Positions 20,642-49,344 of a DNA stretch of 64,000 bases are shown here, piece by piece. The DNA lies in contig OZ020586.1 in the NCBI GenBank assembly GCA_963971535.1, forward strand, positions 73,060,506-73,124,505. Reading direction: 5' to 3'. A model generated the notes under the pieces. It was not told where the DNA came from. It did no database searches and saw only the letters and a list, made by a program, of their open reading frames with translations. The translations under genes were made by a program, and so were the position numbers. Position 1 is the stretch's first letter. Each line of letters opens with the position of its first letter. This DNA comes from Notolepis coatsorum. Its lineage: Eukaryota > Chordata > Actinopteri > Aulopiformes > Paralepididae.

Positions 20642-21095
20642 TTCGTTCGCCGTTAAGTTTAGGCATGTTAACTTTAAGCATTGTTTCGGAGTTGGTTATG
20701 GTTAGAAAGGTTAAGTTTAGGCGCTGTTAAGGAGCTGGTTAAGGTTAGAGTTTGTCTTAGAGAATGGCAATATTCTTTCGGAGTTGGTTATGCCTTATGG
20801 TTAAGGTTAGGCATGGTTAAGGTTAAGGTTAAGGTTAGGCATAGTTTCGGAGTTGCTTAAGGTTAAAGGGTTAAGTTTAGGCGCTGTTAAGGAGCTGGTT
20901 AAGGTTAGAGTTTGTCTTAGAGAATGGCAATATTCTTTCGGAGTTGGTTATGCCTTATGGTTAAGGTTAGGCATGGTTAAGGTTAAGGTTAAGGTTAGGC
21001 ATAGTTTCGGAGTTGCTTAAGGTTAAAGGGTTAAGTTTAGGCGCTGTTAAGGAGCTGGTTAAGGTTAGAGTTTGTCTTAGAGAATGGCAATAGAC
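20642..21095. repeat. Tandem repeat, 160-bp period, about three copies
   Basis: GGCGCTGTTAAGGAGCTGG recurs at 20720, 20880 and 21040. Each unit contains several GGTTAAGGTTAGG-type hexamer-like runs and GTTTGTCTTAGAGAATGGCA. The GGTTAAGGTTAGAGTTTGTC part is shared with the fold-back family at 17941-18359. Confidence 0.9.
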
Positions 21096-21162
21096 AGCCT
21101 ATTTCTGCGTTGCAGCGCGAGGCAATAGACAGCCTATTTCCGCGCGACAGCTCTCAGCAGCC

Positions 21163-21288
21163 TCGTTGCGCGTCCTGAGGCTGCCGCGGGGCGTGGCCGC
21201 GCCTGTCACGTGCCTGTCGGGGCCAATCAGGCCTACCCCGGCCGGAAGTAACTTACAGTTGCGGAACAGTAACAGGCGTGGCGGTCAC
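21163..21288. repeat. Inner inverted-repeat arm, right
   Basis: Inverted partner of 20366-20485. It ends in GTACCCATTCTGCAATCTG, the LINE tail, as does the sequence around the left arm. Confidence 0.9.
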
Positions 21289-21325
21289 GTGTACCCATTC
21301 TGCAATCTGTTAATAAAGTTTTCAA

Positions 21326-21500
21326 TCAATCAATCAATCCCGCAGTGCAACGTGACCCAAATCAGCCAATGCCCGCAGTGCAACACTCCAATTCAGCCAT
21401 TGGGTGGAACGGTCACGTGACCCAAATCAGCCAATGGAAGCGTCCGGGACCTCAGCCTGCGGGACCCCAGCCTGCTGGAGATGTGGTTCTGCAGCTGCAT
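21326..21500. repeat. Outer inverted-repeat arm, right; probable HGH1 promoter region
   Basis: Inverted partner of 18478-18668. It contains three CCAAT boxes (ATCAGCCAAT), a CACGTGAC E-box and GC-rich sequence, about 700 bp before the HGH1 start codon. The promoter role is inferred from these motifs and position only. Confidence 0.55.
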
Positions 21501-22181
21501 ACTATTGTTACGCCTACCGTAGCCGCGCCTTCTGCCTTCTACCCGTTTCTCGTCACTCTGGAGGAGCAGCATGGCAGGATACACACATGTGTGAAGAAGT
21601 AGGCTAACGCTAACAGCATAAACAATAGCAAACAATAATAACTTTACAAGACGTCACCTTGGTAAAGGTTTTATCTTCTACATCGTGTGTGAGTGTGAGC
21701 ATTATTATTATTATTATTATAATGGGACTTCTAGCGAAATTGTCGGATATCCTCGTTCAGCTGTCAAAAGTATTGAAGCTAACTGGAGCCTGTTAGCTCT
21801 GCTACTGTTTATTATTATTATTATTACATCGAAGATAAACTACGCGTTTGCTACAAACAACCCTGACCCTCGTTTCTTCTGGTCGTTGTTTCAGACATTG
21901 GTCACAGTTATATAAGATGTAGTTGGACTGTTTCAGCAGATATTGTTGACCAGAGTTATAATAATTACTATGGATTTTATGGTGTTTTTTGTTCTGGATC
22001 TATTGGGATGTTTCTTCTTGACTTGCAAAGCCCATGGGGGGGCAATAATTCCATGTGATCTCGGGCTCTACAAATACATTTGATTTGATTATGTAGTCAT
22101 ATTGTTTCAGCAGATATTATTGACCAGTTGTGTTATTGTTTCAGATCACAGTGATAATAACGTCAGTTCTGTTGCTCCACC
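21501..22181 (+). promoter_or_regulatory. HGH1: HGH1 5' flank and probable 5' UTR
   Basis: Holds a possible 5' UTR exon (after the CCAAT-rich arm), a possible donor at about 21659 (CACCTTG|GTAAAG), the dispersed (TTTGA)n tail repeat at 21965-22091, and an acceptor-like TTATTGTTTCAG ending at 22145, 36 bases before the ATG. No transcript evidence is available, so the splice calls are guesses. Confidence 0.4.
21965..22091 (+). repeat. Dispersed 3'-tail repeat ending in (TTTGA)n, copy 2
   Basis: Matches 2795-2937 (GATGTTTCTTCTTGACTTG, TACAAATACATTTGATTTGA). Lies in the HGH1 5' flank. Confidence 0.55.
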
Positions 22182-39852
<17,671 letters not shown>

Positions 39853-39904
39853 GAGGGACAAACTGATGGATGGAACAACGAGGAGGAGGAATGGAACGTT
39901 CCGC

Positions 39905-40080
39905 TCCACAGCTACAGCAACAGACCTGAAGTCAGATACAGAGATTTCATTACCCGCTCCACAGCTACAGCAACAGACCTGAAGTCAGATACAGAGATCT
40001 CATTACCCGCTCCACAGCTACAGCAACAGACCTGAGGTCAGATACAGAGATCTCATTACCCGCTCCACAGCTACTCAACA
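39905..40080. repeat. Tandem repeat in the HGH1 3' UTR, about 58-bp unit, three copies
   Basis: CCGCTCCACAGCTACAGCAA and CAGACCTGAAGTCAGATACA recur from 39900, 39955 and 40008, with a partial fourth copy. Confidence 0.9.
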
Positions 40081-40795
40081 GATCTGAACCATTATTTCAA
40101 TGGATTGAACTCCAATCAGAAACTCCTGTTCCTTGTTTATCAAAACGTCATCTTTAGCAGTATTTGGTTGTTGACGTCTTAACGGCCACAAACGGTAAAT
40201 CCTAGTTTGCTGCTGCCGAGTCGAGAGATTTACCGTTCAGGGGAAACTTTCAATGTATCCTGTGGAAAACGAGACAAATCTTTACTTTTGTAAATACAAC
40301 GACTGGAATTGTTCAAGAAAAACAAAGGAATGTTCTTACAGGCATATATTTTCCAAGGCTTAGCCAAAAGTAATGGTGACTTGGTGTGCTCTCTCATCTG
40401 CTGTCTTGCAAGCACTGAACAAAATTAAAAGCTACGTCAAGCTCAAAGGACTAAACTTACATCCACAGAGCTTTTAGAAAGGTGCAGGATAAAAATAAAT
40501 ATTGATTTAATAAATATCATTTAAAAATGTTTTGCAGGTCCAAAATTAATGTTGTTTACATGTTGCATGCATATATCTCCTCTACTTACCATTTCCCCAC
40601 ATGGAATGCATCTGATTGTATAAATGACATGCTGGTGCTCTAGTGTGACATCTAGTGGCTGCATGTTATCTATTCTACACTACAGTATAGCACCTTTAAA
40701 CCCAAATAGCTACACACAACCACAACTAGGTTTAGTGTGAATAGCGATAGCGTTATTAATGTTAGATGGGGACGTTGTTTATTTTCTTTCCAGCA
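40081..40795. other. HGH1 3' flank
   Basis: AATTAAA at about 40424 and AATAAA-like signals near 40495 could serve as poly(A) signals. No other feature was recognised. Confidence 0.4.
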
Positions 40796-40868
40796 TTGCA
40801 TCTCGCTGACTAGGCAACAGCGTGGACTCGATCCACCACCGCACCATTGGTCTACTGAGCTACAGAAT
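40796..40868 (-). repeat. tRNA-like sequence (SINE head or pseudo-tRNA)
   Basis: The minus strand reads TCTGTAGCTCAGTAGACCAA (box A-like) and GGTGGATCGAGTCCACG (box B-like), about 35 bp apart. No clear body follows. Confidence 0.45.
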
Positions 40869-41009
40869 GAGTGTTTACCTTTCAATCTGCTACGTTACTG
40901 ACTGTACTGATGAACTACAGCTGGCTAACATTAGCTACCTCGCTAACATAGCAAATGGGTGTAATAAGCATGAGTGACAGGATGCTCATCAGCGACAGGG
41001 TTTTGTTTG

Positions 41010-41640
41010 TTTGTTTGTTTTGTTTATTTGTCACATATAAAATACATGTACTTTACGGTGAAATGCTTGGTTCTGTATGAGCCCCTGAGAGTGCTTCATA
41101 CAGTAAAAAAAAGTAAGTAAAAGAGGAATATGCAATCTAAACTACAATCTAAGTACAATGAGTAAAAAAAAAAGTAAAAATGCAGACAATGAGGTACAAA
41201 ACTTTAATGTAAGGTGCAAATGCAAATAAGGTATGAATGTAGTGCAAATCTCTTTAAATAGATAGATAAATATAATGTAGTCATTGTAGTGTTTGAGTGT
41301 CAATGTGAGTGTTTGTTTAAAGTGAGTGTGTGCATATGGATGTGTGTGCAATGAGTGTAGATGATGGTTTGTTACATAGTCATTGAGCATCCTGATGGCC
41401 TGGGGATAAAAGCTCCTTCTGAGTCTCTGTACTGGCCATGAGTCTCCTGTAGCGCTTGCCTGACCGCAGCAGTTCAAAGAGGCAGTTGTTTGGGTGACTA
41501 GAGTCTTTGGTTATTCTCTTAGCTTTGGCCCTGCAGCGCTTGGTATAAATGTCCTGGAGAGTGGGAAGCCCACCTCCAATTGTGTGTTCGGCTGAACGGG
41601 CCACACTGTAGTCTGCTGCGATCACGGTCAGTTATATTGG
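41010..41640 (-). mobile_element. L2-group LINE, 3' part
   Basis: Minus strand: ADYSVARSAEHTIGGGLPT, LQDIYTKRCRAKAKRITKD, SSHPNNCLFELLRSGKRYR, then the 3' UTR ending near TTTATTTGTCACATATAAAA and (TTTG)n at 41006-41030. This is the L2 C-terminal signature. The frame changes after KRYRRLM. 5'-truncated. Confidence 0.8.
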
Positions 41641-42197
41641 AGTTCTATTGAGGTCATTGTTTATTAATTTTCCAGCCATGTATTTCACAAACCAATCAGC
41701 AGCACACTGTGAAGACTCCTGAGCAGTGGCGTTGTTTCAGTAAAAGGCAAGGTATGGCGAGAAGGGGGGGGGGGGTATCCCCCCCTTGGTGTATTGTTTT
41801 TGTCAAATCAGTTGTCAATTTTGGTGAGTTGTTTCTATACAATTCAGTTATATGACATTTAGGTATGACACAGGACTACACAAGCATTTTTAGTATAGAA
41901 ATGTGTCAACAGACTAAAGCAGGGAACCACAATATTTTGCATACGAATTATGCAGAATGTAATATCATAACTGTCTATTACTTTTCTTGCAATTGAGACA
42001 ATTTTCCTTAGGTACGGTTTTGAGGTGTGTGTTCAACAGAATGTAGTATCAAAAACACATTCACAAAAAGTATTGGTTACTGAATGCTCAACTGCACTAT
42101 TTTATAATCACTAAGCCAGACCTTACCTGTGTCCCTGTATCACTTGTCTCTGCTGCCCTTTGATTAAAAAATTTCCCTATGTCCATTTTCCTTTTTT
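41641..42197. other. Unassigned DNA
   Basis: A G-run (41766-41775) facing a C-run (41780-41785) is the only low-complexity feature. No gene was seen. Confidence 0.5.
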
Positions 42198-42199
42198 TT

Positions 42200-44190
42200 G
42201 GGGCATATTTCAGTTAGTCACAGTAAAAAAACAAGGCCACTGGCCATGACAACATCCCCTCCAAATTCCTCAGAGACTCAGCAGCAGCCATCACCCCAGT
42301 CATCACACATAATAAACCTCTCCATAAAACAGGGACACGTCCCCAAGGACTTCAAAATTGCGAGAGTAACACCCCTGCATAAAAAGGGCAGCAAATTAGA
42401 CCCGGGTAACTACCGCCCTGTTTCTATCCTTACATCCATCTCGAAAATCATGGAAAAAATAGTATACGAACAGATCGAAAAGTACCTCGCGGAAAAAAAT
42501 CTAATCTACGAATTCCAATCTGGCTTCAGAACATCCCACTCCACGGACACATGCCTTCTCTACTTGAACGACCACATCAAACAAGAGGTGGACGCGGGCA
42601 AATACTGCGGCATGGTCATGCTGGACCTACAAAAGGCCTTCGATACTGTCAATCACACCATTCTGATTGACAAGCTAAAAGCAATTGGTTTTGATAGTTT
42701 ATCAGTGAGCTGGATACAATCCTACCTGGAGGGGAGGGAACAGATGGTGGAAGTAAACGGTACCCTATCCCCCCCCCTCACAGTGAGCTGTGGTGTTCCA
42801 CAAGGAAGCATACTAGGACCGCTACTATTCCTAATTTATGCAAATTACATGTCGTCAGCTTGTGACTGCAACTTGTTCCTGTTTGCGGACGACTCAGCCC
42901 TGCTGGTCTCTGACAAGAACAAGTTACAGGTTGAAAAAGCCCTCAGCTCGGAACTAGGCAAAATCTGCATATGGCTCGCCGACAACAAACTATCATTACA
43001 CATGGGCAAAACAGAGTCCATTCTCTTCGGTTCAAATAACAAACTCAGCAAGACCGACGGCTTCTCGGTTGCAGTGGGTGACAATATTATCACAAGGAAA
43101 GATGAAATTACCTACCTGGGTTCCATCCTAGAGGCTAATCTTTCCTGTGACATAATGGCATCCAATGTAATAAAAAAAGTCAACCAACGAACGCGATTCT
43201 TGTACCGGATCTCCTCTCTGGTAAACAAGAATACCCTGAAGACTAGCAGGAGCACTCATTCAAGGGTACTACGACTATGCTTGCACCTCATGGTACCAAA
43301 GCACCTCAAAGGCACTAAAAAACAAATTACAAACATCTCAAAACAAGCTAGTCAGACTACTGCTTGACCTAACTCCTAGAACCCACCTCACCCCTGCCCA
43401 CTTTGACAACCTAGGATGGCTTAGAGTAGACGACAGAGTACAGCAACTTGCAATGGGCCTGGTCTACAAGATACACTACGCGACCAAGGTACCCATGTAC
43501 ATGTCAAAATACTTCCCAAAGGTCAGTGAATACCACGATCACAACACCAGAGGGAGCTCCACAAATCATGTAAAACCCAGATTCGGCTCAAACAAGGGAC
43601 TAAACACGTTTCGCAATTATGCCACATCAATGTGGAACGCCCTACCTAAAGCTGTAAAGGAATGTGAATCACTACCCACTTTCAAAAACACTCTAAAAAA
43701 ACACCTACGTGAGACTGCAATTCGAAACTGGCCCCTACAAATGTCATAACCTAGTTGTACAGTAAATGACCAAGTAAGGCTTTGTCAGTATTCCAATGTA
43801 CAGTGTAAAATGTGTGTGTGTCCCCTACCCAACCCCCCCCCCCCCCCACCTCCAATGCACAGCCCCCACCCACCCACCCAACCCCACCCCACCCACCCAA
43901 CCTCCTCCAATGTACAGTTTCTACGTCAAATGTATATACACTCTTTTTCTGGACACTTTTGTATCACAAACAGTACTATATTTGCAAATCTGATATGTCA
44001 TAAATGTATAGATGTAGCAGTACTGTCTATCTGTATGTCATATATGTTATGATGAATTGAAAATGGGGGACCCTGATGTAAACAAGACGAAAGTCTTTCT
44101 CTGGTCTGCATCCCCTTAACAATTGTATGTATTGAGCTGTACTGTACTGTACCCATTCTGCAATCTGTTAATAAACTTTTCAATCAATCA
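42200..44190 (+). mobile_element. Non-LTR LINE (jockey superfamily, CR1/L2/Rex group), 5'-truncated
   Basis: The largest copy of the commonest LINE in the window, from the RT domain to the (AATC)n tail. After the RT comes a conserved C-terminal block (STNHVKPRFGSNKGLNTFRN, YATSMWNALPKAVKECESL), a 3' UTR with C-rich stretches, and CCATTCTGCAATCTGTTAAT + AAACTTTTC + (AATC)n. Fragments of the same family lie at 19745-20360, 22335-23105, 45605-46485, 46690-47580, 50341-50420, 51755-52190 and 52563-52820. The exact clade was not settled. Confidence 0.88.
42225..43745 (+). pseudogene. LINE reverse transcriptase and C-terminal domain, frameshifted
   Basis: RT motifs in order: KATGHDNIPSKFL (motif 0), KGSKLDPGNYRPVSIL (1), FQSGFRTSHSTDTCL (2), MLDLQKAFDTVNH (3, catalytic D), CGVPQGSILGPLLFLIY (4), LFLFADDSALLV (5, catalytic DD), LADNKLSLHMGKTESILFG (6), ITYLGSILEANLS (7). 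The frame changes at about 42300 (after motif 0) and about 43244, where the other copy (46980) has a few extra bases. The C-terminal part then reads MGLVYKIHYATKVPMYMSK to RNWPLQMS and stops at 43747. No endonuclease is present, as expected from 5' truncation. Confidence 0.85.
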
Positions 44191-44644
44191 ATCAAACCCC
44201 GAGCTCAGAATTAGTGCTTGGTGGTCCAAACGAGCCTGGTAGCTATATAGCTGAGAGTGACTGCGGTTACAAAAGCCCCTGGCTTGCACATCGCAGTCAC
44301 GTAAGGGGCTATGCAAAGCCATGCTCTTGACCACAAAGAGAAGGCTAGATAATGTGCAGCTTAAATCGGATGGTCAAAGTATGGAAAGGGTAACAGAGTT
44401 AAAATATTTAGGATTATGGTTTGATGAGAAATGTATATGGATGAATCGAGATTGAAACTAAATGTAAAAAAGTAGTGAATCTCATGAGATCAGTTTCTGG
44501 TTCTGATTGGGGAGCAGATAAACAATCACTACTGAATATTTATAGGGCCTGAATGACATTGTATTTAAGAGGTTTGAAGTTGTCACTGGGGGAGCATGTC
44601 TATGTTCCCCGGGTCCTATGTTCCCCGATTGATTGAAAATTTTA

Positions 44645-44775
44645 GACCACCAGCCCTGATTCCAAACTCTAACCTTAACCAACTTCGAAAGAGGGCCTAA
44701 GCTTAACCGGTTCGAAACAAGGCGGACATTAATAATTAATAAAAATGTTCAATCAATTAATCAATCAACCGGGGA
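44645..44775. repeat. Fold-back family fragment next to a LINE tail
   Basis: CAGCCCTGATTCCAAACTCT and AACCTTAACCAACTTCGAAA match the centre and one arm of 17941-18359. They are followed by TTCAATCAATTAATCAATC, a LINE tail, and CCGGGGAACATAGG that mirrors TATGTTCCCCGATTGATTG at 44623. Confidence 0.65.
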
Positions 44776-44860
44776 ACATAGGGATGATCCCGTCACGGGA
44801 GTACTGGGTTAAGTTAAAGGAAGGACCTGCAACAAAGGTGCTGTGTGATCGTTGGGAATA

Positions 44861-45250
44861 GGGAGGTGTAGTGGTTCATTGCTGTTTCCGGCCGGTCCAC
44901 CTCGCAAAATTGCAACGTATTTCCCCATTGCCCATTTCTAAATATTCTCGTTTAAAAATCATGAACATTTGCATGGTGTACCTTTCTGTGCGTATTCATC
45001 CACAATCTATAGCTCAACATGAAAATATTCGCAATTAATCGTAAACAAAAAACGCCGAATTTGATTTCAAGCAGAAATGCTTAAACAATAATGTTAGTGA
45101 TAGAAGGGAACTCATTTTGTGCAAAAATGGAAAGCTTTCCAATGTTCATGAGGCAGAATTGTTACAATAGCCGATCCATTTTTCCAACGATAAATTCCTA
45201 TACGGGTGGACCTCGTGGGCGGTCCAAAGTGACGTCAGACTACACCTCCC
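44861..45250. mobile_element. 390-bp TA-flanked short DNA element
   Basis: Ends GGGAGGTGTAGT and ACTACACCTCCC are perfect inverted repeats, extended to ATA/TAT, with TA on both sides. A diverged partial copy with CCACTACACCTCCC, TACGCACAGAAAGGTACACC and GAAATGGGCAATGG lies inverted at 46490-46655. No coding frame. Confidence 0.65.
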
Positions 45251-45254
45251 TATT

Positions 45255-45604
45255 GCAACAACAAAAAGGTAGAGGATTTTGTTGGAATATTGACACAGTA
45301 GCAGAAGAATATGTAGGTTAGATTATTGTTCCTCCGTGGATATTAACCAGAACCCAACGTGGACTTGCAACTCATGGAGCAGAAGAGAATGGATTGAAAG
45401 GAATGTGGATAACATTGGATATTTGATTCAAGATTATGTGAAGATAAATTTCTTTAATTATATGACAATATTTACTGATGGATCTAAAGATCCAGGGATG
45501 GGACATGAAGGACCAGCAGTGTGCTTACCTCAGTCTGATGTAGTCATACTCAACATAATGATAGATTATCTGTATTTACAGCAGTGTACCTCAGTCTGAT
45601 GTGA
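45255..45604. other. Unassigned DNA
   Basis: CAGTGTACCTCAGTCTGATG is nearly repeated (45517 and 45582). No gene was recognised. Confidence 0.45.
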
Positions 45605-46485
45605 TTGGTTGATTGATTGAAAATTGTATTACCAGATTGCAGAATGGGTACAATACAGTACGGCTCAATACACACAATTGTTAAGGGGATGCAGACCAGA
45701 GAAACACTTTCGTCTTGTTTACATCAGGGTCCCCCATTTTCAATTCATCATAACATATATGACATACATGACATACAGATAGACAGTACTGTTACATCCA
45801 GACATTTATGACATACCAGATTTACAAATACAGTACTGTTTGTGATACAAAAATAGTTTAAAAAAGAGAGTATATACATTTGACGAAGAAACTGTACATT
45901 GGTTGAGGTGGGGTGGGGGGTAACTGTACATAGGAGGGGTAATTGGGTAGGTGGGGTGGGCGGGGGGGGACTGTACATAGGAGGTGGTTGGGGGGGGGGG
46001 GGGGGGGGTAGGCGGGGGGTAACTGTACATTGGATTATCGACGAAACCTTACTTGGTTCCAAGAAGAGGGTCTCGTGTATTATTGGGTTAGGACATTTAC
46101 TGTACATTGGAGGGGGTTGGGTTAGGACATTTACAGGGGCCAGTTTCGAATTGCAGTCTCCCGTAGGTGCTCCTTGAGAGTGGTTTTAAAAGTGGGTAGT
46201 GATTCACATTCCTTTACAGCTGTGGGTAGGGCGTTCCACATTGATGTGGCATAATTGCGAAACGTGTTTAGTCCCTTGTTTGAGCCGAATCTGGGTTTAA
46301 CATGATTTGTGGAGCTCCCTCTGGTGTTGTGGTCGTGGTATTCACTGACCTTTGGGAAGTATTTTGACATGTACATGGGTACCTTAGTCGTGTAGTGTAT
46401 CTTGTAGACCAGGCCCATTGCAAGTTGCTGTACTCTGTCGTCTACTCTAAGCCATCCTAGGTTGTCAAAGTGGGCAGGGGTGAGG
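45605..46485 (-). mobile_element. LINE 3' portion (same family as 42200-44190)
   Basis: Starts with the inverted tail GATTGGTTGATTGATTG. The minus strand encodes MGLVYKIHYTTKVPMYMSK through AVKECESLPTFKTTLKEHLR to the NWPL end. Long G-runs at 45980-46015 are the C-rich part of the 3' UTR. Confidence 0.88.
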
Positions 46486-46489
46486 TGGG

Positions 46490-46655
46490 AGCTATAGATT
46501 GTGGATTAATACGCACAGAAAGGTACACCATGTCCATGCTTTATTTGTTTTAAACGAGCCGTTTAGAAATGGGCAATGGGAAATACATTAAGTGGAACAG
46601 AGGGTGGAACAGGAAAAAACGAAAATGACGTAACCACTACACCTCCCTATAGAGC
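46490..46655. mobile_element. Partial copy of the TA-flanked element 44861-45250
   Basis: Carries one end (CCACTACACCTCCCTATAG at 46638) and internal matches, in opposite orientation to 44861-45250. It lies between two LINE fragments that run away from it in opposite directions. Confidence 0.6.
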
Positions 46656-46689
46656 ACAAAAAAAGTGATACTAGATGATAATGCGATAT

Positions 46690-47580
46690 ATCACTGTATT
46701 GCTGCACCTGGCTCGCTGATAACAAACTATCATTACACTTGGGTAAAACAGAATCCATTCTCTTCGGATCAAATAACAAACTCAGCAAGACCGACGGCTT
46801 CTCAGTTACAGTGGGTGACAATATTGTCACAAGGAAAGATGAAATTACATACCTAGGTTCCATCCTAGAGGCAAATCTTTCCTGTGACAAAATGGCATCC
46901 AATGTAATCAGAAAAGTCAACCAACGAACTAGATTCTTGTACCGGATCTCCTCTCTGGTAAACAAGAATACCCTGAAGACTCTGGCAGTGGCAGGAGCAC
47001 TCATTCAAGGGTACTACGACTATGCATGCACCTCATGGTACCAAAGCACCTCAAAGGCGCTAAAAACAAGATTACAAACATCACAAAACAAACTGGTCAG
47101 ACTACTACTTGACCTTACTCCTAGAACCCTGCCCACTTTGACAACCTAGGATGGCTTAGAGTAGACGACAGAGTACAGCAACTTGCAATGGGCCTGGTCT
47201 ACAAGATACACTACACGACTAAGGTACCCATCTACATGTCAAAATACTTCCCAAAGGTCAGTGAATACCACGACCACAACACCAGAGGGAGCTCCACAAA
47301 TCATGTTTAAACCCAGATTCGGCTCAAACAAGGGACTAAACACGTTTTGCAATTATGCCACATCAATGTGGAACGCCCTACCCAAAGCTGTAAAGGAATG
47401 TGAATCACTACCCACTTTCAAAACCTCAAACTCTCAAAGAGCACCTACGGGAGACTGCTATTCGAAACTGGCCCCTGTAAATGTCCTAACTCAACCCCCT
47501 CCAATGTACAGTAAATGTCCTAACCCAATAATACACGAGACCCTCTTCTTGGGACCAAGTAAGGTTTTGGAATTTTAAGA
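46690..47580 (+). mobile_element. LINE fragment (RT end to 3' UTR), same family
   Basis: Open frame 46739-47149 reads MGKTESILFGSNNKLSKTD, GSILEANLSCDKMASN, then YYDYACTSWYQSTSKAL and DLTPRT. Frames change near 47130 and 47310; MNALPKAVKECESLPTFKT-type sequence follows. 5'-truncated; the tail was not found. Confidence 0.85.
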
Positions 47581-47739
47581 ATGGGTGAGACAGTGTGGGA
47601 GTGCTACAAGGCTCTCTTTATTTTTCTTAGTAATACAAGATTAGATCTTAATTAAGATACGGTTTTGTTGTTTGTTTTATAACCTGATTTATGTAAAACA
47701 CTGATGTTACGCACTCCGGTACAATAGGTGGTGATATGC

Positions 47740-48459
47740 ACCAAACGGTTTGTGTTTCCGCGTTCCCGTTTTGCGCTCTGATTGGCCACGCACGTTTCTG
47801 GTCATGTGACATGTGCTCCCAATCGCATGACGAGCAGTGTCTTATGCCGCGTTCACGTTACGTGGGAAGAAGCGGAAGAACCAGAGGACATCTCGTTGCT
47901 ACAACCATAGATATCTATAGAACATATATCTATGGCTACAACTAGGAAGCCTTCACGCGTTGACTCGATGAAACGCCCACATCCATACTTCCGCAATTCG
48001 TGACGCGAAGTGGGAGATATTGGGGTCAAAAAAAAATCCCATATGTCCTAGTGGGAATGACCATAGATATATATAGATATCTATGGGAATTACCACTAGG
48101 AGGCTGACGTGAATGGTTTTTCTTCCGGTTCTTCCCACGTAACGTGAAAGCGGCATTAGCCCATTTCCGCCTCGAACAGCCTGCAAATGACCTAACGCCT
48201 AGTTTATCACTGGTTAAGCTTAGGCAACTCTTTCGCAGTTGGTTATGGTTAGAGTTTGGAATCAGGGCTGGCGTTCTATCGGCATGCTCAGTCTAAGACA
48301 AACTCTAACCTTAACCAACTTCGAAAGAGCGCCTAAGCTTAACCGTCCAAAGAACTTGCCGTCACACGATTGGGCGCACATGTCACATGACCAGAAACGT
48401 CAAAGAAACGTCAGTGGCCATTGGCCAATCAGATTCGCAAAACGCACGAACCGTTTGGT
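47740..48459. mobile_element. Fold-back element of the 17941-18359 family, with a nested insertion
   Basis: Outer ends ACCAAACGGTTTGTG and GCACGAACCGTTTGGT are inverted. Arms include GCTCTGATTGGCCACG / GGCCAATCAGATTCGC, CACATGACCAGAAACGTC and its complement, CTAACGCCTAGTTTATCACT and AACTTCGAAAGAGCGCC. Without the 311-bp insertion at 47845-48155 it would be about 406 bp, the same size as 17941-18359. Confidence 0.8.
47845..48155. mobile_element. 311-bp short DNA element with TTA duplication (Harbinger-like)
   Basis: TGCCGCGTTCACGTTACGTG at the left pairs with CACGTAACGTGAAAGCGGCA at the right, followed inside by GGAAGAA/TTCTTCC. The 3-bp TTA lies on both sides (47842-47844, 48156-48158), as in Harbinger-type insertions. 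The interior holds ATAGATATCTATAG-type palindromes. It is inserted into the fold-back element 47740-48459. Confidence 0.75.
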
Positions 48460-48539
48460 AAAAGCAATGAGGCAGCCCTGCGTGCCAACAGGGAAGTCCA
48501 AGAAGGGGGATAATATGAAAAGGCAACCCTTGTGACGTC

Positions 48540-48800
48540 ATTTCTCCAGCGCGCGAAAATTGTAAACAACACGGAAGTTCTGATGCAACTCTAGCTCGTC
48601 TGGTAAATAAACAAGCGACTACATCCACCCCGTTAACATAATCTAAATGAACCGCGCTAACGCTTCATTGTCAGAGTCTGTGGGGTGTTTAGCAACGTAT
48701 CATAACGTTAACGTGAGTTGAACGAGTGACGCGTTAACATTGTTGAAGGGAAGAGGATGTGAATTCTGACGGCTTGACCCTTCTTTTCTAGTTTCCTTGC
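48540..48800 (+). promoter_or_regulatory. RECQL4: Candidate RECQL4 promoter region
   Basis: CpG-richer DNA upstream of the assembly gap. It contains GCGCGAAAA (48551-48559), the reverse complement of an E2F site (TTTTCGCGC), 250 bp before the gap where RECQL4 exon 1 may lie. Candidate only. Confidence 0.35.
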
Positions 48801-49000
48801 NNNNNNNNNNNNNNNNNNNNNNNNNNNNNNNNNNNNNNNNNNNNNNNNNNNNNNNNNNNNNNNNNNNNNNNNNNNNNNNNNNNNNNNNNNNNNNNNNNNN
48901 NNNNNNNNNNNNNNNNNNNNNNNNNNNNNNNNNNNNNNNNNNNNNNNNNNNNNNNNNNNNNNNNNNNNNNNNNNNNNNNNNNNNNNNNNNNNNNNNNNNN
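48801..49000. other. Assembly gap (200 N)
   Basis: Runs of N, followed directly by (AG)n at 49001-49050, so a GA microsatellite probably broke the assembly. Confidence 0.99.

Positions 49001-49050
<50 letters not shown>
49001..49050. repeat. (AG)n microsatellite at the gap edge
   Basis: About 25 AG repeats. Confidence 0.98.
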
Positions 49051-49052
<2 letters not shown>

Positions 49053-49344
49053 ACACAGCAGCCAGACTGACTCTGACACTCGGCAGCTGAGATCCTCTAA
49101 CTGAGTCTAACAGCAGTGGAGCTGGAGCAGCAGGCGGTGGATTCATATTTACATCACAAAGAGTCCAGACGTGTTGAAGACACCAGCCTATAGCGGCTAT
49201 TGTTATGATAATGCGAGGTAGCGCCGGGCCCGGGAGGCAGGTAAACACGAGCCGAGCCGAGCGCAGCGCGTTCTCGCGTGCATGTGCGTGCACGCGCTTC
49301 TGCTCAAATCTTTAATACTCAGTGAGGTACCACTGAGTGGTACC

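Noticed and set aside
20642-21095. GGTTAAGGTTAGG runs as interstitial telomere sequence
   Set aside because: The vertebrate telomere repeat is TTAGGG; the runs here are irregular and belong to a 160-bp tandem unit.
48700-49293. Open frames across the N gap
   Set aside because: They arise because N codons are not stops, plus (AG)n translation; there is no real coding evidence.
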